Source of the DNA: Nonomuraea ceibae
GTDB lineage: Bacteria > Actinomycetota > Actinomycetes > Streptosporangiales > Streptosporangiaceae
Direction: 5' to 3'
DNA length: 64,000 bases
Assembly: GCF_019396325.1 (NCBI RefSeq)
Contig: NZ_JAHKRO010000007.1
Coordinates: forward strand, 109,203 to 173,202
The notes below the pieces were generated by a model. That model made no database searches. It was given only the letters and a program-made list of their open reading frames with translations, and was not told the DNA's origin. The stretch's first letter is position 1. Every line of letters starts with the position of its first letter. Below, one piece after another: positions 46,806-57,150 of this stretch. The position numbers and the translations under genes were made by a program.

Positions 46806-47440
46806 TGCTGGCCGAGGACAACACGCTGCTGCGTGAGGGGCTGACCCGGCTGCTGGGCGAGGACGGCCACGAGGTCGTGGCGGCCGTCGGCGACGGCGAG
46901 GCGCTGGTCGCCGCGTGTGACGAGCATCGGCCGGAGGTGGTCATCGCCGACGTCCGCATGCCGCCCACGTACACCAGCGAGGGTCTGCGGGCCGCGCTCG
47001 CCGTCCGGCGGCGGCATCCGGGGATCGGCGTGCTGGTGCTGTCGCAGTACGTCGACACCCGCTACGCCGCCCAGCTCCTCGACGGCGACGCGCGCGGGGC
47101 CGGCTACCTGCTGAAGGACCGGGTGGCCGAGGTCGGCGACTTCCTGGAGGCGCTGCGGCGGGTGGCGGACGGCGGCACGGCGTTCGACCCGGAGGTCGTC
47201 CGGCGGCTGCTCAACCGCGCCCGCGACACCGTGGCCCTGGCCCGGCTCACCCCGCGCGAGCACGAGGTGCTGGCCGGGATGGCGCAGGGGCACACCAACG
47301 AGTCGATCGCCGCCCGCCTGCACGTCTCGCGCAGCGCGGTGGAGAAGCACGCCAACGCCATCTTCGACAAGCTCGGCCTCGCGCACGCCGACGGCTACAA
47401 CCGGCGGGTCCTGGCCATCGTGCGCTTCCTGAACGAGTAA
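46796..47440 (+). CDS. LuxR/NarL-family response regulator
   Basis: The protein has 214 residues. GTG 46796 lies inside the kinase gene. The receiver domain has VVLAEDNTLLREGL, the phospho-acceptor Asp in VVIADVRMPP and the Lys in YLLKDRV. The C-terminal LuxR HTH reads LTPREHEVLAGMAQGHTNES and continues through VEKHANAIFDKLGL. It is intact and the natural partner of the kinase. Confidence 0.92.
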   Translation: MRVVLAEDNTLLREGLTRLLGEDGHEVVAAVGDGEALVAACDEHRPEVVIADVRMPPTYTSEGLRAALAVRRRHPGIGVLVLSQYVDTRYAAQLLDGDARGAGYLLKDRVAEVGDFLEALRRVADGGTAFDPEVVRRLLNRARDTVALARLTPREHEVLAGMAQGHTNESIAARLHVSRSAVEKHANAIFDKLGLAHADGYNRRVLAIVRFLNE

Positions 47441-47494
47441 CCCCTCCTGACCCGACGACCGGGCGGCCCTGCGAGCCGCGGCCGGTCCCCTCGT

Positions 47495-47574
47495 CCTGCC
47501 CTTTCCGACGGAGCCTGCCCCTTTCCGACGGAGCCTCCCCCTTTTCCGATGAAGCCTGCCCTTTTCCTATGGAG
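47495..47574 (+). repeat. Four imperfect 20-bp tandem repeats carrying iterated GGAG boxes
   Basis: Units at 47495-47513, 47514-47533, 47534-47554 and 47555-47574 follow the pattern CCTGCCCTTTCCGACGGAG with small changes. Each ends in GGAG or GAAG, and the last GGAG is the ribosome binding site of the gene starting at 47580. Confidence 0.75.
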
Positions 47575-47579
47575 TGCGT

Positions 47580-49091
47580 ATGAACGTGTTGACCAGGCGG
47601 CTCGTGAGCGGTGCGGCCGCGGCCGTGGTCTGCCTCGGCCCGGCGGCCTCCCCCGCTTCGGCGGCGCCGCCGCGACCGGACCCGGCCGCGATCGCCGGCG
47701 TGGTGCGGGCCAACCTCGGCCCGGCCCGCCTGCCCGGCGTCGCGGTGGCGCTCGTCAAGGACGGCCGCGTCCTGCACACCGGCGGGTACGGGCACGACGC
47801 GCGAGGCGAGCCGGTCACGAGCCGTACGCCGATGCGGATCGCGTCGCTGTCGAAGTCGTTCACCGCCCTGGCGGTGATGCAGCTGGTCGAGGCCGGTCGC
47901 CTCGGCCTCGACGATCCCGTGATGCGCCATCTGCCGGAGTTCGCCCTGGCCGACCTGAGAGCCGGGCGGATCACCGTCCGTCACCTGCTCGACCACAGCT
48001 CCGGCATGTCGGACACCACGTACCCGGAGGCCACGCTCCCTCAGCCGGACTCACTCCGTCAGGCGGTGGCGGACCTGCGCCACGCCCGGCTGGCCGCCGC
48101 GCCGGGCGTGCGGCACGACTACCACAACCCCAACTACTGGGTGGCCGCGCGGCTGGTGGAGGTGGTGAGCGGGGTGCCCTTCGCCGACCAGCTCGACCGG
48201 CGGGTGTTCACCCCGTTGCGGATGACCTCGACCGTGACCGTCGGCAACTGGCGGGACCCGGTGCCGAGGCTCATGGACGGGCACAACCGCTTCCTCGGCC
48301 TCACGTGGCCGCGCACCGAGCCCGACCGGTTCGTGGCCGGCTCGGCCGGCGTCGTCACCACGGCCGACGACCTCGCCCGGTGGCTGGCCCTGCACACCCG
48401 GGACGCGACGAGCGCGGTCCTGTCCCGGCGCGGGCTGCGGGAGCTGCGCCGGCCCAGCGCGCCCGACGGGCGCTACGCCCTCGGCTGGGACAATCCCGAC
48501 ACCTACGGCGGCCCCCGGCAGATCACGCACCCCGGATCGTCGTTCACCTCGACGGCGACCATGGTGCTGCTGCCCGACACCGGGTACGGCATCGCGCTGA
48601 TGTCCAACAGCCGGATGCCGCTGGAGGCCGACGTCGAGGCCGTCATGGAGGACCTGATCGCCCTGACCCGGGGCTCGTCCGGCGCGGGCGCCCCGCTGCC
48701 GCTGGCCTTCGTCGCCGACCTGACCGCCCTCGCCGCGGCGCTGTCGGTCGCGGCGGCCGGGGCGGTCAAGGCCCGCCGGGCGCGGCTCTGGGCGCGGCGC
48801 CGCGCCGGCGCCGCGCGGTGGCGGACGGCGCTCCGGCTGGTGCCCTATCTGCTGCCGTTGCCGGGGTTCGTCTTCCTGCCGCGCCTCCTGGAGCTGGTCA
48901 CCGGCGGCCGTGACGTCACCTTCGTCCTGCTGTCGCACATCTGGCCGACCCTTCTCGCCACGGCCGGCCTGACCGCCGCGACCGGGCTCCTGGTCCTGGC
49001 CGCCCGCATCCGCGCACTCCTGCGGCAGGGCGGCGCGGGCCACGGAGGCTCGCCGCCCGGCCGTGCTCAGCCAGAGGCGCGGGCGTCGTAG
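47580..49091 (+). CDS. Serine hydrolase of the beta-lactamase/DD-peptidase fold with C-terminal membrane helices
   Basis: The protein has 503 residues. A signal peptide with VSGAAAAVVCLGPAASPASA precedes a class C-like domain. The catalytic S-x2-K is in RIASLSKSFTALAV, the Y-x-N in RHDYHNPNYWVAAR, and an HPG triad equivalent of KTG in QITHPGSSFTS. After residue 375 three to four hydrophobic helices follow, so the enzyme is anchored with its active site outside. Such proteins act as esterases, peptidases or cell-wall hydrolases. True beta-lactamase activity is not implied. It is downstream of the two-component pair and a tandem repeat. Confidence 0.82.
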   Translation: MNVLTRRLVSGAAAAVVCLGPAASPASAAPPRPDPAAIAGVVRANLGPARLPGVAVALVKDGRVLHTGGYGHDARGEPVTSRTPMRIASLSKSFTALAVMQLVEAGRLGLDDPVMRHLPEFALADLRAGRITVRHLLDHSSGMSDTTYPEATLPQPDSLRQAVADLRHARLAAAPGVRHDYHNPNYWVAARLVEVVSGVPFADQLDRRVFTPLRMTSTVTVGNWRDPVPRLMDGHNRFLGLTWPRTEPDRFVAGSAGVVTTADDLARWLALHTRDATSAVLSRRGLRELRRPSAPDGRYALGWDNPDTYGGPRQITHPGSSFTSTATMVLLPDTGYGIALMSNSRMPLEADVEAVMEDLIALTRGSSGAGAPLPLAFVADLTALAAALSVAAAGAVKARRARLWARRRAGAARWRTALRLVPYLLPLPGFVFLPRLLELVTGGRDVTFVLLSHIWPTLLATAGLTAATGLLVLAARIRALLRQGGAGHGGSPPGRAQPEARAS

Positions 49092-49495
49092 GTCTCGCGG
49101 TTGGCGAGGACCTCCCCCATGTGCGACTGCGCCCAGCCCCTGAGCCCGCGCGCCATGCGGTGGAGCGAGAGGCCGAGGTCGGTCAGCTCGTAGGTGACGG
49201 TGACGGGGACGGTCGGCGTCACGGTGCGGACGAGCAGCCCGTCGCGCTCCAGCGCCCGCAGCGTCTGGGTCAGCATCTTCTGGCTGACCCCGGCCAGCAG
49301 ACGGGAGATCTCGGAGTAACGCATCGCCTGCGGAGCCGCACCACCCTCGTCAGCGCCGCTGTCGCCGCCCAGCGCGCACAGGATCAGGACGACCCACTTG
49401 TCCGAGATCCGGTCGAGCAGCCGCCGGCTGGGGCACTCCGCCAGGAACGCGTTGTACTCCACCTTGGCCTGGGCCCTCTTCTGGGCCGCCTTCAT
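49067..49495 (-). CDS. HxlR-family transcriptional regulator
   Basis: The protein has 142 residues from ATG 49495. The winged helix is typical: CPSRRLLDRISDKWVVLILC with the conserved Cys, MRYSEISRLLAGVSQKMLTQ and LRALERDGLLVR. A Gly/Asp-rich insert (GGDSGADEGGAAP) between the first helix and the recognition region is longer than usual. Its 3' end overlaps the end of the convergent hydrolase gene by 25 bases. It is divergent from an aldo/keto reductase that it probably represses. Confidence 0.88.
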   Translation of the reverse strand: MKAAQKRAQAKVEYNAFLAECPSRRLLDRISDKWVVLILCALGGDSGADEGGAAPQAMRYSEISRLLAGVSQKMLTQTLRALERDGLLVRTVTPTVPVTVTYELTDLGLSLHRMARGLRGWAQSHMGEVLANRETYDARASG

Positions 49496-49536
49496 CGTCG
49501 TCACCGCTTCGCACCTCTCACCGCTGGGCGAGTTAC

Positions 49537-49550
49537 GCACTTCAGAGTGC
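49537..49550. promoter_or_regulatory. Palindromic operator candidate between HxlR and aldo/keto reductase genes
   Basis: GCACT-TCAG-AGTGC at 49537-49550 is an inverted repeat 42 bases before the HxlR start and 88 before the reductase start, the expected position for an autoregulated HxlR site. Confidence 0.45.
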
Positions 49551-49637
49551 CTACTTCCGGAAAGGAAGCTTCTCTCCAATGCTGATGCAAGGAGGCGGCG
49601 GACGCCACCTCCTGATGGCATGACGAAAGGCGATGAC

Positions 49638-50510
49638 ATGAGCACCCCGGCTCGCACTCTTCCCGGCGGCACCTGGACCCTGGGCGACCTGACCGTCACC
49701 CGGTTCGGGTACGGCGCCATGCAACTGGCCGGCCCGTGGGTCATGGGGCCGCCCGCCGACCGCGACGGCGCCCTGGCCGTGCTGCGCGAGGCGGTCGACC
49801 TCGGCATCACCCACATCGACACCAGCGACGCGTACGGGCCGCGCGTCACCAACGAGCTGATCCGCGAGGCGCTGCACCCGTATCCCGAGTCGCTGCGCAT
49901 CGCCACCAAGGTGGGCGCGACCCGCGACGAGCAGGGCGGCTGGCCTCCGGCCCGGCGGCCGGAGGACCTGCGCCGCCAGGTCCACGAGAACCTGGAGTCC
50001 CTGGGGCTCGACGTGCTCGACCTGGTCAACCTCCGGCTCGGCGACGCCGAGGGTCCGCGGCCCGGCTCGCTCGCCGAGGCGTTCGGGACGCTGGCCGACC
50101 TTCAGCGGCAGGGCCTGATCCGTCATCTCGGCGTCAGCAACGCCACGGCGGAGCAGGTCGCGGAGGCGCGGAGCATCGCGCCGATCGTGTGCGTGCAGAA
50201 CATGTACAACCTCGCCCACCGCGGCGACGACGCGCTCATCGACCGGCTCGCCGCCGACGGCGTCGCGTACGTGCCCTTCTTCCCGCTCGGGGGCTTCACC
50301 CCGCTCCAGTCGTCGGCGCTCTCGGCGGTCGCCGCCCGCGCGGGGGCGGCGCCGGTGTCCGTCGCGCTGGCCTGGCTGCTGCGGCGGTCACCGAACATCC
50401 TGCTCATCCCCGGCACCTCGTCGACGGCCCACCTGCGCGAGAACGTCGCCGGCGCGGGCCTGTCCCTCTCGGAGGAGGACCTGGCCGAGCTGGACGGCAT
50501 CAGCCGCTGA
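49638..50510 (+). CDS. Aldo/keto reductase
   Basis: The protein has 290 residues. ATG 49638 follows GAAAGG; an ATG at 49620 is also in frame. VTRFGYGAMQLAG opens the barrel. The catalytic tetrad appears as ITHIDTSDAYGP (Asp and Tyr) and RIATKVGATRD (Lys). IRHLGVSNATAEQVAEA and LLIPGTSSTAHLRENV bind NADPH. It is divergent from the HxlR gene, suggesting induction by a reactive carbonyl or electrophile. Confidence 0.88.
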   Translation: MSTPARTLPGGTWTLGDLTVTRFGYGAMQLAGPWVMGPPADRDGALAVLREAVDLGITHIDTSDAYGPRVTNELIREALHPYPESLRIATKVGATRDEQGGWPPARRPEDLRRQVHENLESLGLDVLDLVNLRLGDAEGPRPGSLAEAFGTLADLQRQGLIRHLGVSNATAEQVAEARSIAPIVCVQNMYNLAHRGDDALIDRLAADGVAYVPFFPLGGFTPLQSSALSAVAARAGAAPVSVALAWLLRRSPNILLIPGTSSTAHLRENVAGAGLSLSEEDLAELDGISR

Positions 50511-50520
50511 CCGGCCCCCT

Positions 50521-51504
50521 TCAGCAGGAGGAGCGCGCCAGCCGGGCCGCGAGCTCCCGGACCTGCTCGGGGCGGGGGTTGGCGCCGGTCAGCACGGTCG
50601 CCGGCCGGTCGCCGGCGACCAGGCCCTGGGCGATCGCGGCCAGGCCGGCCGCGCCCGCCGGTTCCAGGAGGATGCCCAGCGTGCGCGCCGCCAGCTCCAC
50701 GGCCGCGGCGATGGCCTCGTCGCTCACCAGGACGATCTCGTCCACCAGGGCGCGGGCCCGCCGCACCGAGGCTTCCAGCGGGAGGCTCACCGCGATCCCG
50801 TCGGCGAAGGTGCGGGCGTGTTCGACGCGGACCGGGCGGCCGGCGCGCAGGCTCTCCAGCATCGAGGGCGCGCCCTCGGCGTTGACGCCGACGATCCGGG
50901 TGCCGGGAGCGTGCTCCTTCATCCACCGTCCCACGCCGTTGATCAGCGCGCCGTCGCCGACCGGGAGCACGACGGCGTCGTACACCGGGCGCCCCGCGCC
51001 ACCCGGCCGGGGCCGGGTCAGCTCGACCCCGATCGTCCCGGCTCCCTCGGCGATCGCCGCCTGCGAGCCGTCCTGCGCGTAGAAGCGGTCAGGGTGGTCC
51101 GCGGCGTAGGCGGCCGCGGCCTCCCGCGCGGACGATCCGTCGGGCCCGGCCGCGATGACGCGGGCGCCGAACGCTTCCATCCGTTCACGCTTGCCGGGGT
51201 TGACCGTCTCGGGCACGAACACCTCGACCGGCATCCCCCGGGCCCGCCCGGCGTAGGCGACGGCCTGCCCGAAGTTGCCCGAGCTGGCGCACACCACCGG
51301 TGTGCCGGGGGCGAGGGTGCTCAGCATCAGATCGGCGCCCCGGCCCTTGAAGCTGCGCACCGGGTTGGCCGTCTCCACCTTGACGGTCACCGCCCGGCCG
51401 CCCAGCGCCCGGCACAGCTGCTCGTCGAGATACTGCGGCGTGTCCAGGAACACCGGATCGATCACCCGCACGGCCTTCTCGATCCGCGCCACGTCCAGAT
51501 CCAC
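50521..51504 (-). CDS. PLP-dependent threonine/serine dehydratase
   Basis: The protein has 327 residues from GTG 51504. The PLP Lys is in VRSFKGRGADLML, the Asn/Gly loop in VCASSGNFGQAVAYAGRARG, and the phosphate-binding Gly loop in VLPVGDGALINGVG. There is no C-terminal ACT domain, so it is the short catabolic-type enzyme. It is divergent from an Lrp/AsnC gene 102 bases away, the usual regulator arrangement for amino-acid catabolism. Confidence 0.85.
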   Translation of the reverse strand: MDLDVARIEKAVRVIDPVFLDTPQYLDEQLCRALGGRAVTVKVETANPVRSFKGRGADLMLSTLAPGTPVVCASSGNFGQAVAYAGRARGMPVEVFVPETVNPGKRERMEAFGARVIAAGPDGSSAREAAAAYAADHPDRFYAQDGSQAAIAEGAGTIGVELTRPRPGGAGRPVYDAVVLPVGDGALINGVGRWMKEHAPGTRIVGVNAEGAPSMLESLRAGRPVRVEHARTFADGIAVSLPLEASVRRARALVDEIVLVSDEAIAAAVELAARTLGILLEPAGAAGLAAIAQGLVAGDRPATVLTGANPRPEQVRELAARLARSSC

Positions 51505-51606
51505 GCGCGCCGCCCTTCCTCGGTAGTTTCGGGAACCCGGCCGACGTTAGCCGAACTCCCGATCGAACCGATTGAGGATTCTCGCCCCGCGACGCAATAA
51601 TCTTGC

Positions 51607-52110
51607 ATGCCCGAACCGCCGCCGCCCCGCCTGGACGAGATCGACGCCCACCTGCTGGACCTGCTCCAGCACGACTCCGGGCGCACCCTGCACGAGCTCG
51701 GCGAACAGGTCGGGCTCTCGCCCAGCGCCGTCCAGCGGCGGATCGCCCGCTACCGCAGGGACGGCCTCATCACCCGGCAGGTCGCCGTCCTCGACCCGCA
51801 CCTCTTCGGCCCCACCGTCCTGGCCACGGTCCTGGTGACCCTGGCCAGGGAGTCGTTCGAGCACCACCGCGCCTTCGCGGGCCGGATGCGCGCCGACCCG
51901 CAGGTCCAGCAGTGCTACCGGGTCGCCGGACCGTGGGACTACGTGGTCGTCCTGGCCGCGCGGAGCACCCGCGACTGCGGCCGGCTCGGCGACCGCCTGT
52001 TCAAGGCGGACGACAACGTCCAGCGCTACGAGACGCTGGTCGTCTTCGACACCGTCAAGACCGGCCTGACCCTCCCCCTGCCCGCCCTTCCCCAGGACGG
52101 GCGGTCATAG
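51607..52110 (+). CDS. Lrp/AsnC-family transcriptional regulator
   Basis: The protein has 167 residues. The N-terminal HTH reads LDEIDAHLLDLLQHDSGRTL and GLSPSAVQRRIARYRRDGLI. The RAM ligand-binding domain includes VQQCYRVAGPWDYVVVLAA and ends with RYETLVVFDTVKTGLTLPL. It is intact and probably controls the divergent dehydratase gene. Confidence 0.9.
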   Translation: MPEPPPPRLDEIDAHLLDLLQHDSGRTLHELGEQVGLSPSAVQRRIARYRRDGLITRQVAVLDPHLFGPTVLATVLVTLARESFEHHRAFAGRMRADPQVQQCYRVAGPWDYVVVLAARSTRDCGRLGDRLFKADDNVQRYETLVVFDTVKTGLTLPLPALPQDGRS

Positions 52111-52273
52111 GTCACCCGTCCTGAGCGGGCCGAGGTCGCGGACGGTCCTGGCGAGGGCGCGGATGGGGCCGCTCTCCGCCTTGGTGCGCCACACCAGGGC
52201 GTACGGCAGGGCGCCCATGTCGCGTACGGCCAGGTAGGTGAGGTCGGGCTCGTGGACCAGGGCCGCCCCTGCG
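52105..52273 (-). pseudogene. LysR-regulator C-terminal fragment
   Basis: The last 55 residues of a LysR effector domain are readable on the minus strand (VRDMGALPYALVWRTKAESG then IRALARTVRDLG) with a stop at 52107-52105. Nothing upstream continues it. At 52273 it abuts an unrelated plus-strand scrap (VIFGVGIHPMIQQVCADRL, ending at 52385), so two broken genes are fused here. Confidence 0.65.
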
Positions 52274-52400
52274 GGTGATCTTCGGGGTGGGCATCCACCC
52301 GATGATCCAGCAGGTCTGCGCCGACCGGCTCAGGACCTGGGACGAGTGGCAGGAGCTCTCGGCCGCGTCCCACGGCGGGACGTGAGGCCGGGACCGGCGC

Positions 52401-52955
52401 TCAGGGCTGGAGGTCGGTGAGGGTGAGGATGGTCGCGCCGGTGCTGCCGCCGTAGCCGGGAGCCAGGCAGTCGAGGAGCGGCGTGATGGGGTCCTCCAGG
52501 GTGACGCCCTCGGAGGTCACGGTGTCGCCGGCGAACTTGCCCGCGGTGACGGCGCCGACGACGGCGAAGACCGACTGGCCCGCGACCACGTTGAGCGTGA
52601 CGGTGTAGCTGATGGTCGAGGTCTCGCCGGTGTTCCAGGTCACGACCTCGGTCGCGGGCATGGCGCCGGACAGGCAGCCGAGGCTGCCCTGCCCGGAGAT
52701 CGTCGACGTGCCCGAGGTGATGTCCGGGTCGCTGGACACGCAGGTCGGGTAGGTGCCGGTGCCGGTCATGGTCACGTTCTGCTCGGTCAGGCGCAGCTTG
52801 GGCGAGAAGGTCAGGGTGTTGGTGCCGTCGATCGAGCAGAGGACGTCCTGGCCGATGGCGTGCGCCGGTGCGGCGTACGCCATGCCCAGGGGGCAGAGCA
52901 GCGCGAGGACGGCGCCGCAGACCGCGGTCCTGGCTGAGGTGGCTCCGGTGCGCAT
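52401..52955 (-). CDS. Secreted beta-sandwich-like protein A (unknown family)
   Basis: The protein has 184 residues from ATG 52955. A signal peptide ends near YAAPAHA. The mature part is rich in Thr, Ser and Gly with four Cys. It has the segments LTFSPKLRLTEQNVTMTGTG and VVTWNTGETSTISY, followed by VAGQSVFAVVGAVTAGKFAG. It resembles the divergent neighbour at 53148 in order of motifs and Cys spacing, so the two are paralogues. I know such proteins only as uncharacterised actinomycete secreted proteins. Confidence 0.7.
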   Translation of the reverse strand: MRTGATSARTAVCGAVLALLCPLGMAYAAPAHAIGQDVLCSIDGTNTLTFSPKLRLTEQNVTMTGTGTYPTCVSSDPDITSGTSTISGQGSLGCLSGAMPATEVVTWNTGETSTISYTVTLNVVAGQSVFAVVGAVTAGKFAGDTVTSEGVTLEDPITPLLDCLAPGYGGSTGATILTLTDLQP

Positions 52956-53147
52956 GGGGCGTCCCTTTCGCGACGAGGCGGAACAGGCGCTGGGAGCCGG
53001 TTCTCCCGGACCCCCACCCAGGACAGTAGAGGTCACGGAGCGTGTCGACCAGGTACGATTCTGCCACCATCGCGGGCATAGCGGCGTACCGAGGATGAAG
53101 CTGTCATGTCTTGGTACGTCCGATGATTCCGTCCTTGGGAGTGCCCG

Positions 53148-53687
53148 GTGACCTCTCGTTCCTCTCGGCCGCGCCGAGGCGTGCGCGCCCTGATCGCCGT
53201 CGCGGCCGTCGCCGCCTTCAGCGTGGCCGTCCCGGCCGCCGGTCCCGCCCAGGCTGCGGCGCCCGCGCAGTGCCAGGGCACCGAGACCGTCACGTACAGC
53301 CCGGGGGTGACCTTCACGCCGCGGGACATCGAGGTGACGGTGAGCGGCGACTTCAGCTCCTGCCTCGACGGCGCGGGCCAGGTCACGAGCGGGACGTACG
53401 GGGAGCGGTTCACGATCTTCGCCGGGTGCAACGACCTCCTCGACGGCTTCGAGGCGGTACGGGTCGTCGAGTGGAACACCGGCGACAGCAGCGCCATCGA
53501 CGGCGCCGGGAGCAGCACCGCCGTGGCCGGTCAGGTGATCACCACGTTCACCGGCCCTGTCGTCCAGGGCCGGTTCCAGGGCCGGTCAGCCGTGCAGACC
53601 GTCACGCTCGTCCAGCCGGACCTGCTGAAGTGCCTCACCACCGGGCTCACCGGGGCGAACGGGGTGACGACGCTCACCATCACCTGA
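53148..53687 (+). CDS. Secreted beta-sandwich-like protein B, paralogue of A
   Basis: The protein has 179 residues from GTG 53148. A signal peptide starts with an Arg-rich stretch (SRPRRGVRALIAVAAVAA). The mature part has VTYSPGVTFTPRDIEVTVSG, RVVEWNTGDSSAIDGAGSST and VAGQVITTFTGPVVQGRFQG, matching the neighbour's WNTG, VAGQ and VxxGxFxG order, and again four Cys. Function unknown. Confidence 0.7.
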   Translation: MTSRSSRPRRGVRALIAVAAVAAFSVAVPAAGPAQAAAPAQCQGTETVTYSPGVTFTPRDIEVTVSGDFSSCLDGAGQVTSGTYGERFTIFAGCNDLLDGFEAVRVVEWNTGDSSAIDGAGSSTAVAGQVITTFTGPVVQGRFQGRSAVQTVTLVQPDLLKCLTTGLTGANGVTTLTIT

Positions 53688-53705
53688 GCCGGTCGCCTGA
53701 GCTGG

Positions 53706-55046
<1,341 letters not shown>

Positions 55047-55146
55047 GACACGGAGTCGCGGGCGCTGTCAAGCGGGCCCGCATCGGCGCGGGACCCCCTC
55101 CCCCGCGCCGACCTCGCGATATCGGGCCATAGGGCCGCGCGGCACG

Positions 55147-56812
<1,666 letters not shown>

Positions 56813-56820
56813 TCGCCCCT

Positions 56821-56863
56821 CCGGGTTCCCCCTCCCTCGGGGTGGAGGGGAAGGGGAACCCGG
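56821..56863 (+). terminator. Terminator hairpin after the xylanase gene
   Basis: CCGGGTTCCCC (56821-56831) pairs with GGGGAACCCGG (56853-56863), an 11-bp perfect stem with a 21-base loop, eight bases after the stop. Confidence 0.65.
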
Positions 56864-56913
56864 GGCGGCACGTCGACGCGCGATCTCCCGCACGTTGACG
56901 GGCCGGCCCCAGG

Positions 56914-56942
56914 CCGCCGCCGTGAAACTTTCACGGCGGCGG
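56914..56942 (+). promoter_or_regulatory. Long palindromic operator with GTGAAA-C-TTTCAC core
   Basis: A 29-bp perfect palindrome is centred on C56928. Its core is the same GAAA-C-TTTC as in the xylanase promoter, extended by GC-rich arms. It lies 209 bases before the GH127 start. Because arms and centre leave almost no loop, a protein-binding site is more likely than a terminator. Confidence 0.6.
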
Positions 56943-57110
56943 GCGGGGCCGCGCGATCTCCTCCCGGCGCGAAAGCGCAGCAGGGAAGCCGTCCGGGCGG
57001 CATCGGCCGCGCCGCCGGGGGAGGCCCGCCGTTGACGGCGGGCCGGACTGTCGTATGTACTCCCCGGCAACACCCCGAGGAAGAGAACGACGCAGATCCG
57101 GCCGGCGAAA

Positions 57111-57124
57111 TGTTAACGCTAACA
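57111..57124 (+). promoter_or_regulatory. LacI-type operator TGTTAACGCTAACA
   Basis: This is a near-perfect palindrome differing at one central position from the site at 55033, and it lies 27 bases before the GH127 start. Together with the 56914 palindrome it suggests dual control of the GH127-GH43-GH62 unit. Confidence 0.7.
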
Positions 57125-57150
57125 CTCCCCCTCCCCCCAAGGAGCACCGC

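Noticed and set aside
47580..49091. The serine hydrolase as an antibiotic-resistance beta-lactamase
   Set aside because: The S-x2-K/Y-x-N fold is shared by many esterases and peptidases. The C-terminal membrane helices and HPG in place of KTG argue against a classical beta-lactamase.
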